Source: Paraburkholderia tagetis
GTDB taxonomy: Bacteria; Pseudomonadota; Gammaproteobacteria; Burkholderiales; Burkholderiaceae
DNA length: 64,000 bases
Assembly (NCBI RefSeq): GCF_022213065.1
Contig: NZ_JAKLJA010000001.1
Coordinates: 186,001-250,000, forward strand
Direction: 5' to 3'
Shown: one piece after another, positions 1-9,200 of the stretch
Position numbering within the stretch: position 1 is the first letter of the stretch
Layout: each line of letters begins with the position of its first letter
Notes under the pieces: generated by a model
Database searches by the model: none
What the model was told of the DNA's origin: nothing
What the model saw: only the letters and a program-made list of their open reading frames with translations
Position numbers and translations under genes: made by a program

Positions 1-1845
1 TTCACGGCCTGGTTCGACCAGGCCGGCCACAAAGTTCAGATCGGTGAAAAAGACCCGGCCCAGCCTCAATCGGGTGACTACTGGGGGCACAGCTATTTCA
101 TTATCAAGGGGCCGCTGGACTTGTCTCCGAAGCCGGCAGGAATGAGCGACACCTGGTTTCCCCGGTTGCCGGGCGGATCGATTGGCGCAAATGACACGCT
201 CTATGTCGAGGCGTGGTTCAACAAGGGGCGGCGCTATACGCGCGCGTGGATCGATCGCGGCAATAGCGGCAATGTCGTTCTGCTTACACCTGATCCCGTC
301 GCGGATCCATATGACAACGGCACAAAGCACTATGAGTATGATCTGTACCAGCGTGCGATGGCGTTGTATCCGGCGTGCCCGAGTGACGGCTATGAAATGC
401 TGCGGTTTGGACGCATTCTTTCACGGACTCATCAAGGTGAAGCCCCGGCTACATGGATTGCGGTGCCGTTCGACGAGAGCGGCAAGCAGGGCTACGTCAA
501 CATTGCGCCGGATGCAGTCAAGAAACTCTCTGATGCGGATTTCCCGTTCTTTACGGGCTGGCAAAAGGTCGATGAGGAAAACACGCCGTTCAATCATGAC
601 GGGCTTTGTGGATACGATTCGCTTTGTCGTCTGACCGGCGTGGAAGATCCGCAGGCGACTTCAGGCATTGTGCAGCCACTCGAATATGACAAGAACAACG
701 ACAACAGTCACAACCAGCAGCTTGCTGGCTACATTCAGATTGCCCGAGGTGTGCGCGAAAAGCTCCGGGGGCTGGTGTGCATGGCGCGCAGCGAATGGGA
801 TCCGTCGAACAATGATGATCGGTACAAGAATTTGAACGATCCGGATGGTTTCTTTGGAAGACAGAAGGATACCAACCCCGACGGGTACAGAAAATTCATC
901 GATTTTCTGGGCAAATTCCAGTTTCTGGACAAGACGCCGCTCGCCGGGCAGAAACTGTGGTTTTTCCATCCGTTGGCGTTTATCCGGCATTTCAGGAGGT
1001 GCGGTTGGCTGACCGTAAGCGAATTGGCTGCAACGTTCCCTCGCTATCCGTTTTATACGCAAAGCGGTAGCCCTCGAAGAGCCATTGCTACAGATAACGA
1101 TACATATAGGGTTACACATCAAATCGCTTGTCAGCGCGTCAAGAAACACGTGATTCAGTTGAATAAATGTATTAGAAAATATATTGGAAGTGATTCAAAG
1201 AGAATTGGTTTGTTTTTGGCGCAAGTGCTTTTGGAAACCGCTCAATGGCGTGATCTTGGTGGTGCGAAGCGACTTATGCATGAATGGGGATTTGGCCACT
1301 ACTCTGCCGCCAATCCAGCAACTCAATATTATGGCCCATTTTACGGTCGTGGAATCATGCAGCTCACGTGGGCTGGCAATTTCGATGCCTATGGGAAATA
1401 CCGCGCTATACCTGACAACAATGGCGGTTCCTATGTCGAGCGATTGCCAAGTGTAGTCCATCGTATCACGACAATTTCGCGCCACTATACGGCGAATCCG
1501 GCTGATGGTGGACATTTGATGCTTTGGTTTCCTCGATATGATCCGGATATTATTGCGGAAGATGCTGAGTATGCATGTGACTCTGGTGGATTTTATTGGG
1601 TATCGAAACGTTATTCCAGGGGCGGTAATATTAACAGGGTTTCCGATGATAATTTTCTCGCGCTAAACGTTGGTTTGATAAGTCGCCTGGTAAATGGAGG
1701 TGGGAACGGATACTACGAAAGGCAGGCATATTCGATGTTTGCGTTGCGTGTTTTGGATGACGGAGTGGATACGAGTGAATCGGTGATGATTGCGCTTCCC
1801 CATCCAAAAAATCCAATCTTGGCTAATTTGCTAAAACCGGAGTGA
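1..1845 (+). CDS. T6SS peptidoglycan-hydrolase effector, GH19/lysozyme-like, 5' truncated by the window
   Basis: The frame is open from base 1, so the gene starts outside the window and 614 residues are visible. The first 20 residues are the end of a module containing an HLHFEV-type motif, seen complete at 2312-2575. A middle region (about residues 30-330) includes a FHPLAFIRHF segment, which I recall from Burkholderia T6SS cell-wall effectors. The C-terminal part has GH19 chitinase/endolysin hallmarks: LLETAQW carries the likely catalytic Glu near 1230, and GRGIMQLTW lies near 1348-1374. Expected role is to cleave peptidoglycan in the periplasm of a rival cell. A signal-peptide gene follows 3 bases downstream, as for effector/immunity pairs. 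The family call is strong; the exact bond cut is unknown. Confidence 0.75.
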   Translation, partial: FTAWFDQAGHKVQIGEKDPAQPQSGDYWGHSYFIIKGPLDLSPKPAGMSDTWFPRLPGGSIGANDTLYVEAWFNKGRRYTRAWIDRGNSGNVVLLTPDPVADPYDNGTKHYEYDLYQRAMALYPACPSDGYEMLRFGRILSRTHQGEAPATWIAVPFDESGKQGYVNIAPDAVKKLSDADFPFFTGWQKVDEENTPFNHDGLCGYDSLCRLTGVEDPQATSGIVQPLEYDKNNDNSHNQQLAGYIQIARGVREKLRGLVCMARSEWDPSNNDDRYKNLNDPDGFFGRQKDTNPDGYRKFIDFLGKFQFLDKTPLAGQKLWFFHPLAFIRHFRRCGWLTVSELAATFPRYPFYTQSGSPRRAIATDNDTYRVTHQIACQRVKKHVIQLNKCIRKYIGSDSKRIGLFLAQVLLETAQWRDLGGAKRLMHEWGFGHYSAANPATQYYGPFYGRGIMQLTWAGNFDAYGKYRAIPDNNGGSYVERLPSVVHRITTISRHYTANPADGGHLMLWFPRYDPDIIAEDAEYACDSGGFYWVSKRYSRGGNINRVSDDNFLALNVGLISRLVNGGGNGYYERQAYSMFALRVLDDGVDTSESVMIALPHPKNPILANLLKPE

Positions 1846-1848
1846 TTT

Positions 1849-2331
1849 ATGGGGAAAATATTTTTATTTCTGGCATATCTTTTTTTGGCATTTTCAGTAT
1901 GTGCGGCTGAAAATTCGGAATCGTTCTCGCCAGCTCCCGGAGTTAAGGCAGTAGTTGAAATTAAAGGTAATCATTTGATGTGGAAAACGTACTACCGAAA
2001 CGGTAGCGCACAAGGTGACGTGAGTATTGATACGGAAAAGGTGATCCACATTAACGTGGATAGTTACGATTTTAGCGGGAAATATGGATTTTCGGTGTGG
2101 CATGTAGATGATGGAATGGGTGTGTATTCAATTTATAGAATTTTTACATTTTCATCATCGGACAATAAATTTGTGGAACGAAATCCGTCGTCAATGTGCG
2201 GAGATGAATTTATTAATCTAAAGGTCGATAAAAAAAGACGTCGTCTCGTCAGCACTTATTGGAATAATGGTGTGCCTAAATTATGTGTCACACGTTTCCG
2301 GTCAGGAGAACATGGCTCCACAGCCGAATGA
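1849..2331 (+). CDS. Exported immunity-type protein, XAC2610-like
   Basis: This is a 160-residue protein with a clear signal peptide (MGKIFLFLAYLFLAFSVCAA). The mature part is beta-rich, and the pattern YGFSVWHVDDGMGVYSIYRI resembles XAC2610-type proteins, periplasmic lysozyme inhibitors that protect cells from their own secreted hydrolases. It starts 3 bases after the hydrolase effector, so it is the natural immunity candidate. Base composition is much AT-richer than the flanks, typical of horizontally moved immunity genes. The last 20 bases overlap the ATG of the next gene, and the C-terminus (GEHGSTAE) is read from the start of the duplicated module. The original 3' end may therefore have been replaced at the recombination joint. 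Family assignment is by pattern memory only. Confidence 0.6.
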   Translation: MGKIFLFLAYLFLAFSVCAAENSESFSPAPGVKAVVEIKGNHLMWKTYYRNGSAQGDVSIDTEKVIHINVDSYDFSGKYGFSVWHVDDGMGVYSIYRIFTFSSSDNKFVERNPSSMCGDEFINLKVDKKRRRLVSTYWNNGVPKLCVTRFRSGEHGSTAE

Positions 2332-2911
2332 TCCGCCTGAGACCGGAACGCCGAATGCCCTGCCCAGATGGCTGCTCGATACGGCCGGCGGCAAGGATGG
2401 GGTGGCGCAGCCGGGCGGCACGAAGAAGGTGTACCGCAAGGACATGCTCGGCTATGTCGGCAAGCATCAGGACGTGCAGCATCTGCACTTCGAAGTCTTC
2501 ATGGCGGATGCCGATTTCACGGCCTGGTTCGACCAGGCCGGCCACAAGGTTCAGATCGGTGAAAAAGACCCGGCCCTGAATACTCTCAAAACGACTGATG
2601 CGGGTGAAGTGCAAATTGAGGCGGTAATTCAGGCATCCAAATCTACTAACGGCAATGTGGCGAATCAAAACATAAATGGCCTGGACCATCGATTGCAATC
2701 ATTCGTATACATTAAATGCGTTTTGCTTGATTTGATTGATGGAGACTCTTCGGAGAAAATTTCTTTTGTTTGGCGAAGAAATACGGCGCAGGAACCTGTG
2801 CTTGATGCGAGTGGTCAACCAGTATTGGATCCACATACGCATCACCCGAAGAGGAAATATTTTCCGACAACTTATACTATTCAAGTGTCATTGGAGAAGC
2901 AGCGACCATGA
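2312..2911 (+). CDS. Duplicated effector module joined to an unrelated tail
   Basis: I chose the ATG at 2312 (GGAG 6 bases upstream), giving 199 residues. Residues 1-88 form a conserved module with the motif HLHFEVFM, recalling the last strand of M23 peptidases, and ending at GEKDPA. Bases 2516-2575 match bases 1-60 at 59 of 60 positions, then similarity stops sharply. The remaining 111 residues (LNTLKTTDAG onward) share nothing visible with the effector upstream. This is what a displaced alternative effector end looks like after module swapping. I do not recognise the tail; it may be a toxin, a cargo adaptor or a non-functional remnant. The stop overlaps the next start (ATGA). Confidence 0.6.
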   Translation: MAPQPNDPPETGTPNALPRWLLDTAGGKDGVAQPGGTKKVYRKDMLGYVGKHQDVQHLHFEVFMADADFTAWFDQAGHKVQIGEKDPALNTLKTTDAGEVQIEAVIQASKSTNGNVANQNINGLDHRLQSFVYIKCVLLDLIDGDSSEKISFVWRRNTAQEPVLDASGQPVLDPHTHHPKRKYFPTTYTIQVSLEKQRP

Positions 2912-3378
2912 GAAGGTTTTTTATTTTTGTTTCATTGCTTTTCTCTTCCGGGTTGGTATTCGCCTGCGGAACTGATATTCAGCGGGAAAGGATGGCTGAG
3001 AGGCTACATGCAGATATCGATATGCAGAAATTTGTTTGTGCTGCTGACTCGTGCCCAATATCCGAGTTTGAGAAGGGGTTGAAGTTTTATAAATATAAAG
3101 AATCGTTTCGCGGGAAAGTAATTTTAATTTGCGTGATTGAGTCTGCTTTGAATGCGAAAAATTCGTATACCGGCATATTTGCAGCCAAAAGCGGTGAATT
3201 CGAATTTCAGTTCATTTCTTATGGATCTGGCATTAAAGTTGGCGCCAACAAGGCCGGAGTGCCTATGATTATGGAGTATGGCGTTAGTGATCCAGATGGT
3301 TCTGAATATTCGTTGAATCAATACTTGTGGAATGGTGAGGGATTTATTTCTTATCAAAATGTGCCATTGTGTAACTGA
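2908..3378 (+). CDS. Exported small protein, possible immunity protein
   Basis: This 156-residue protein begins with a signal peptide (MRRFFIFVSLLFSSGLVFAC); the Cys at the cleavage region could make it a lipoprotein (LVFAC is a fair lipobox). The mature protein has several cysteines (CAADSC, ICVIES, VPLCN) compatible with periplasmic disulfides. Its ATGA start overlaps the stop of the swapped-tail module gene, so the two are translationally coupled, the usual arrangement for effector and immunity. The gene is AT-rich like its neighbours. I do not recognise the family; the immunity role is inferred from position and export signal. Confidence 0.6.
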   Translation: MRRFFIFVSLLFSSGLVFACGTDIQRERMAERLHADIDMQKFVCAADSCPISEFEKGLKFYKYKESFRGKVILICVIESALNAKNSYTGIFAAKSGEFEFQFISYGSGIKVGANKAGVPMIMEYGVSDPDGSEYSLNQYLWNGEGFISYQNVPLCN

Positions 3379-3549
3379 AAATCTCAAACAGAATTTGAAA
3401 GGTCGGCGCGTGCAGTGAATACTGGCGATCCGAATAGCACTGGACGTCTTAATGGATTGGTGCCGCGAACGAACGTTTTCCTTGCTTCTGTGGCCAAATT
3501 AACGGATATGTTAATCGACTATGCTGATGCGTATTCCCAGAAAAAATGA
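3379..3549 (+). pseudogene. Remnant of the C-terminus of a GH19-type effector
   Basis: Directly after the stop of the preceding gene, in the same frame, 56 sense codons run to a TGA at 3547-3549 with no start codon of their own. The translation contains SARAVNTGDPNSTGRLNGL followed by VPRTNVFLASVAKLTDM. It parallels the end of the complete effector upstream (ISRLVNGGGNGYYERQAYSM), with the same order of VN-G, N, R and a terminal LxD. I read it as the stranded tail of a third cell-wall effector. Resemblance is by eye. Confidence 0.45.
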
Positions 3550-3565
3550 AATCGCCTGGTAACGT

Positions 3566-3799
3566 GTGATTACTATAGAGAGGCATAAGATTGGGAAAAT
3601 ATTTTTTTCAGCGTTCTTTGTTTTGATCGGATTTTCAGTGCTAGCTGCGGATTTCCCGTCTGTGGTTATACATAATGGTCGCGCATACGTCACAACTAAC
3701 GAGTTGTGGAAAATCAGAGCGATCCTGCAATCAGTAGAATTTGTTGACGAGCAGCCCACCAACCCGGCAAGCGGCTCAACGTCTGCCCTCAAGCAATAG
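3566..3799 (+). CDS. Short exported protein, probably a truncated immunity gene
   Basis: The only plausible start is GTG at 3566, giving 77 residues. Residues 10-27 (GKIFFSAFFVLIGFSVLAA) form a signal peptide very like that of the immunity gene at 1849 (GKIFLFLAYLFLAFSVCAA), suggesting common ancestry. Only about 50 mature residues follow, short for these families. The start context lacks a convincing ribosome site. It may be a degraded paralogue of the upstream immunity gene. Confidence 0.35.
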   Translation: MITIERHKIGKIFFSAFFVLIGFSVLAADFPSVVIHNGRAYVTTNELWKIRAILQSVEFVDEQPTNPASGSTSALKQ

Positions 3800-3852
3800 C
3801 GATAACGTCGATAAGCGAATCCGCCGCAAAGGACGGCCTATTCGTGAACTGA

Positions 3853-4011
3853 GGTGAAACCTATGATATTCAAGGGATGTGGTTGATTGAGTCAAAAGGA
3901 GATGCCCCAATTCATTCCGGCCTTTGTTATCAGGAAGCCAGAATCGCACAACTCAAATCATCAGGGCGTCTGAGAACAACTAGGCGTGCGACTGTCTGGA
4001 TTTTTGCTTGA
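3853..4011 (+). pseudogene. Open fragment without start, immunity-gene debris
   Basis: An open stretch of 52 codons ends at TGA 4009-4011 and reads through YDIQGMWLIESKGDAPIHSG. It has no start codon with a ribosome site, and it sits between two exported immunity-like genes in AT-rich DNA. It is probably the 3' piece of an inactivated immunity gene, perhaps the lost end of the truncated gene just upstream. No family is recognised. Confidence 0.3.
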
Positions 4012-4034
4012 GCGATCTCAAGAAGGATGGTTTT

Positions 4035-4664
4035 ATGAGGTGTATTCTACTGGCCGGTATTTTATTATTTTCATTGATTTTTGGTGGAAATGCGGGCGCG
4101 AAAGATCGTGGGTCAGGTGATTTGGTCGGCAATGTTTCGTTGCTGGCGGACCAGTGTGGATATGTCATCAATAAGCCTATTTTAAATAAAATTTCGAGAT
4201 TGGCTTTAAAGATAAATGATCGAATAACATCATTTGATTTTTATGTTTTGCTGAGGTCTGTAAATGGGCCAATTGATGGAAAACTTTCGTTCGGATGCGT
4301 TACGGCTAGATCTGGTGCGCCGAAACCAGATTTGGCGAAAAGACAAACTTCAGCCGATGAAATTGCCCAGGCTGATTCAGGTGGACGGTACACGCGCGGA
4401 ATTATTTGGCAGAGAAAGTATGAAGGGGACGGTTGGACTGGAACTATCGAATACGTAAACTCAGTTTTCGGTGATCAGGAAAGGTTGAATGCTCCAGATT
4501 ATTTTTTGATATGCCCGGATAGAGGGAGGTTGGCATGTTTTTCGTTTGAAATTCAGAATGGGAAGCTTGAAAATCAAGAGAGCGATCGAATTCCAGAGTT
4601 GCTGCGTGGAGTTACGATTGTTGGTCATTTTAATGCATTTAAAAATTCTTCGAATAAGCAATGA
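4035..4664 (+). CDS. Exported protein of unknown function, immunity-like
   Basis: I chose ATG 4035, which has a good AAGAAGGA site 8 bases upstream and begins a signal peptide (MRCILLAGILLFSLIFGGNAGA). The protein is 209 residues long; the mature part is mixed alpha/beta with paired cysteines (ADQCGYV, FGCVTA, LICPDRG, LACFSFE), suggesting periplasmic disulfides. The gene is AT-rich and ends in a 4-base overlap with the PAAR gene. No family is recognised; position within an effector island makes an immunity or accessory role likely. Confidence 0.55.
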   Translation: MRCILLAGILLFSLIFGGNAGAKDRGSGDLVGNVSLLADQCGYVINKPILNKISRLALKINDRITSFDFYVLLRSVNGPIDGKLSFGCVTARSGAPKPDLAKRQTSADEIAQADSGGRYTRGIIWQRKYEGDGWTGTIEYVNSVFGDQERLNAPDYFLICPDRGRLACFSFEIQNGKLENQESDRIPELLRGVTIVGHFNAFKNSSNKQ

Positions 4665-4924
4665 CAAAATCCCCCATCCGCAAAGGCGACGAACTAGAAC
4701 ACGGTGGCGAAGTTACCGGCGGTTCGGAATGGACCAACTTCATGGGCAGGCCGCTTGCCCGCAAGGGTGACGATGCGAATTGTGCCTTGCACGGACCGAC
4801 CACGATTGACGAGGGTTACGACAGATTCCCCGATCGCGACGGCAAGCCCGTCGCCATGCATCACTACCGCTGCGCCTGCGGGTGCCGGCTGATCTCGTCA
4901 CTGCAGAACGTCAACATCGAATAA
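4661..4924 (+). CDS. PAAR-domain protein, T6SS spike tip
   Basis: This 87-residue protein has the PAAR look: short, Gly-rich, beginning with IRKGDELEHGGEVTGG, then LARKGDDANCALHG and a C-terminal YRCACGCRLISSL with the Cys/His cluster that binds the structural metal. PAAR proteins cap the VgrG trimer and carry or sharpen the T6SS spike outside the cell. It is translationally coupled at both ends (ATGA with the upstream gene, TAATG with the downstream one). Its presence supports reading the preceding genes as T6SS cargo. Confidence 0.8.
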   Translation: MTKSPIRKGDELEHGGEVTGGSEWTNFMGRPLARKGDDANCALHGPTTIDEGYDRFPDRDGKPVAMHHYRCACGCRLISSLQNVNIE

Positions 4925-6204
4925 TGCCGGTCGATCTTTCTCCCGCCGGGCGCCCGAGCCCATATCCAGCACCGATGCGCTTCTGGCCATGGGCGTTTAC
5001 CTGGTTCGTCTTTAATGTGCTCGGACCGGTAATCGTATTGCTCGCGTGGCAGAAGGGCGAGCCTGCAAGCGGCCTCAAGTTCTGGATCTGCATGGTGGGT
5101 GTGCCGAACGGGCTGTTCCTGGTCCTGCTTGGCTTTGCTCGTGCCGTCTACGAGGTGTTGTGGTATTGCGCGCACTGGCTCAACCATCATCGTGACCGTT
5201 GGCTCGCGCAGAGGATCCGGTTCGCGCAGCGACCGCTGCATGTACTCGACGCAGGCTACTGCCTGCCGCTGGCGGGCCAATCCTTGGCCGACGTTCTTGC
5301 CCGGAAAAAATCGATCCTGAAGGCGCAGGCACCGCGGCACGGCTCGGGCAAGGTTCTGTGCAACCGCTTTGGTGACCACGACCCGTTACTCATTGGCCCG
5401 AGCATGACGGGTGAAGGCGAAGTAGAGGGCAGCGACGCAGGCGCGCTGATGAATGCCGATTCCGCTGTCCAGATGATCCGTGTTGCGCTTGAGCCGTTGG
5501 TCGGAAGCATCCAGGCGCTGACCCGATACGAAAAAGCATACTGGCCACAAGTGCGCGTACTGGTCGAGCAGGAAATTGCGGGCCTGCGTTTGGCTCAGGT
5601 CCGCGATGCGTTGCGGCTGGCGGCGCTGCCGCCACTTGAGGTTCAAGCCGTCCCGGCAACTGACGGGTTGCTGGTGGCCGATGCGTGGCTCGATGCACGC
5701 GAACGACGTCCGCTTCTCGCTGTCGCGGCAGCATGGTACGACGACAAGATCGATGAAGGTCGCGCCGAAGGGTGTGCTGCCGTGCTTTTCGATGCCGGCT
5801 ATTTCAGGCTTCCGCCAGATGTCAGCCCGAAAGCGGTGCTGCACAGACCTGTCGAAAGTATGAACGGCGAAGCCGAGGATGGCTTCGTAAATGCCGCTAT
5901 TTGGGGCGGGGTCGATGCCGCCACTGTGACGCGCGCATGGATCACCCGCCCGGTTGAGCACTGCGACTTGGCGCTCGATGCCGCTGGTTTTCGGGCTGCG
6001 GCCAAAGATGCCGGGCAGTTCCGGCTGGATCGTATTGTCGGCGACGCATGCGCCGGCAACGGCCTGCTGGAGATCGGCGCTGCAATCGAAGCTGCTGCTA
6101 CGGACGGCCCGCAACTGATTGTCGATGGGCTGCAGTCGGCCATCCTTCATGTCATATCCGCAGATCAAAAAGACACTTCTACGCATGACGACGCCCAAAA
6201 ATAA
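4924..6204 (+). CDS. T6SS-associated inner-membrane protein of unknown function
   Basis: ATG 4924 overlaps the stop of the PAAR gene by one base and gives 426 residues. Two membrane segments lie near the N-terminus (about residues 20-42 and 52-82), followed by a soluble domain of about 340 residues with no motif I can name. The next gene, a TssM-like protein, starts 20 bases before this stop, so the two are coupled and probably act together. I recall this kind of membrane-protein/TssM-like pair as T6SS accessory genes in Burkholderia, but no function is known to me. Confidence 0.6.
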   Translation: MPVDLSPAGRPSPYPAPMRFWPWAFTWFVFNVLGPVIVLLAWQKGEPASGLKFWICMVGVPNGLFLVLLGFARAVYEVLWYCAHWLNHHRDRWLAQRIRFAQRPLHVLDAGYCLPLAGQSLADVLARKKSILKAQAPRHGSGKVLCNRFGDHDPLLIGPSMTGEGEVEGSDAGALMNADSAVQMIRVALEPLVGSIQALTRYEKAYWPQVRVLVEQEIAGLRLAQVRDALRLAALPPLEVQAVPATDGLLVADAWLDARERRPLLAVAAAWYDDKIDEGRAEGCAAVLFDAGYFRLPPDVSPKAVLHRPVESMNGEAEDGFVNAAIWGGVDAATVTRAWITRPVEHCDLALDAAGFRAAAKDAGQFRLDRIVGDACAGNGLLEIGAAIEAAATDGPQLIVDGLQSAILHVISADQKDTSTHDDAQK

Positions 6205-9200
6205 CTTGCAGATCCTGGCGCCCCAAGCCGTGGCCGGCAATGCGGCCACGGGCCTTATCGCAATCTGGGGCTTGCCTCTTGCCGCCCTCGTCGTTGCCAT
6301 CGCCGCTCTCCTGTTGGTGTGGTTTCAAGGCGATCGTCTTGGCATTCCGAATGGTGTTCCTCGCACGCTGACAGTCGTGACAATTCCGCCGTTACTTGTC
6401 GTCGTCGTGGCCGCCCACTTGTTCTCCGTATCGACTGGCGCATATGCTGCGGCAGCCAGACTTTTTCGTTTCAAAACCGGCGACCAGACGAAGGTAGCCA
6501 AATCCCTGAAACGCGACGCACGTCTGCAACGCATGGTCGAGGAGTTGCGCGTCGCGCACGGCTGGTTCTGGCAGCGCCGTCTGCGCTGGCTGCTGGTGAA
6601 CGGCACGGACGAGCGCGTCGAACAGGTCGCGCCTGGGCTCAAGCAGGCAGGCATCCTGCACGTGGACGAAACCATTCTTGTCCATGCCGCGCCGGATGGC
6701 ATCGAGGCGGCGAAGTGGCTCGGCCAGATCCGCCGGCTACGCCACGGCCGGCCAGTCGATGGCGTGGTGCATGTCGCGTGTGCGGAGGATCGGGATACCG
6801 AACTGCCACGCACGCTCTCGGGCATCGCCACGGCACTCGGCTGGGCCGCGCCCGTTACGTTCCTGCATCCAGTGGAGGCGCAGGGTAGCCCGTCCGAACG
6901 CTTCGACGCGATCGGCGCCTTCCTGCCGAACGATTCGCGCAGGCAGGCGCAGGGAGCGGCCGCCGCATTGCCAGAGCTTCTGAACGAAGTCGAGCAGACG
7001 ACCGCGGGCGCAGGCGTGGAATTGTGTACCCGGAATAGCCTTCGGGTGACCTGGATGATGGAAGTCTCGAAGTATGCCGGCGACCATGCCGGACGCATCG
7101 CGGCGAGCGTGGCCGCGCTTGCCGCGTCGAACTGGCTGCGCTCGCCACTTGCCGGTGTCCTGTTCGCGCCGGTCTTCCCTGGCACCTCTGCTGTGCCGGT
7201 GCCGGTTGCCAACGGGGGCGAAGGGAGTGTCGATGGAGGCGCTTCGTCTGGCGAGGCGGCCGAAGCGCCGCCGATGGTAACCGTCATTCGCGAGCAACCC
7301 GCCGCCCTGCTGCCGGTCTGGCGCGAGATCGCCGCAGGCTCGCCAAACTACCGTGGCCGCCGCACGAAGCTGTACTGGCCGCACGCGCTCGCGTGGTGCA
7401 CGATGGCCGGGGCCATTGTGTGGATCGTGCTGCTGATGATCTCGGGCATCGGCAACCGCTCACTTGTCAAGGATGACGAAGCAATTGCTGACGCAGCGCT
7501 TGCTGCCACACCCGGCACGCCGCCCGCGCTACGCGCGCAGCTGGCTTTGCAGCAGGAGATCGAGACGCTCGAATACCGCCGCGAGCACGGCGCTCCGTGG
7601 TACCTGTGCGCGGGCCTTTCGCGCAACGATGACCTGCTCGCCGCGCTGTGGCAGCCCTACAGCATCGTGGCCGCGCGCAACCTGCGGCAGCCAATAGTGC
7701 AGGCGATTGAAGGTCAACTCGGCGCATTCTCGCAGGTCCGTGCCGACGAACAGCAGAGTCACGACACGCAGCAACAGGCGTACAACCGCCTGAAGGCATA
7801 TCTCATGCTGGCCACTCCGGCGCGCACCGATGCACCGTTCGTGAAGGCGCAATTGCTGGCGGCGTGGCCCGCGCCGGTCGACATGCGCGCGGGCGAATGG
7901 CTCGACATCTCGCAGCGGCTCGCGGGCTTCTGGGCCGACCATCTGAAGGCCCATCCCGAGTGGCGCATCAGCACATCGATGCCGCTTGTCACGCAGATGC
8001 GCTCGACGCTCGTGAACCAGATCGGCCTGGCGGCAAGTGACGACGTGCTCTATCAGCGCGTGCTCGATGAGGCGCGCGGTAAATATGCAGACATTTCGCT
8101 CGCTACGCTGCTCGCCGGCGCGGACGCACACGGCATGTTCACAACCACGCAGACGGTGCCGGGCATCTTCACGCGCGCCGCGTGGGAGGGCGTCATCGAA
8201 AAGTCCATCGACACGGCTGCAAAGGCGCCGCATGTCGAGGGCGACTGGGTACTGACCGGCGGCCAGCCGACGGCCCAGATCAGCGCCACCGCCGTGGAAG
8301 GCGCGGTCGACTCCGCGCGTACCGCGCTCGACGCGAAGCGCGACGCCGACGATCTTCGCGAACGGCTGCGCACGCGCTACTTCACCGACTACGCCGCTGC
8401 GTGGGCAACCCTGCTCAACAGTTTCCGGTGGCTCCCGGCCACGAGCTTCTCCGGTGTGATCGACCAGCTTACGCGGCTGACCGATGCACAGACCTCGCCG
8501 CTGCTGGCGGTCATGAAGTCGGTGCAGTACCAGGGCGAAGCGGGGCGTCCCTCGCAGGCGCTAACCGACGCGCTCGTGCGCAAGGCACAGGGGCTGCTGG
8601 GCGGGAGCGGCAGTGACACAATGCAGGCGCCCGTGGTTAATCCGCTAGACCGCTCGTTCGGCCCGTTGCTGGCGTTGATGGGCGACGCGAACCTGGCTCC
8701 GGACCGCAGCAAAGCAGCCAACGGCAACGCCCCGAATGCCGCCGCGTTCAACGGCGTGAGCCTCTCGCGCGTGCTGACCGCCGATACGACCGTGCGCCTG
8801 AAGTTGCAGCAGATCCAGTCGAGCCCGGATGCTCAGTCGATGGCGCGGGCGCTCGCGCAGGCGGTGTTCCAGGGCAAGCTCTCCGATCTGACTCAGGCGC
8901 GCGACGACGCGGCGTTGACCGCTGCGAGCCTGGGCGCGCAGTGGGCGGGCTTCGGCCAGGCGATGTTCGTACAGCCACTCGACGCGGCCTGGCAGGCCGT
9001 CCTGCAACCGGCTGCTGCCAGCCTGAACGATGCGTGGCGCTCGGGCGTGGCCGCACCGTTCCAGTCGTCGTTCGCTTCGCGCTATCCGTTCTCGCCAACG
9101 ACTGCTGATGCGTCTTTCGCCGAGTTTGGTCGCTACGTGCGGCCCGACACGGGCCTGATCAGCCGCTTCATCGCGGGCGAACTCTCTGGCGTGCTCAAGC

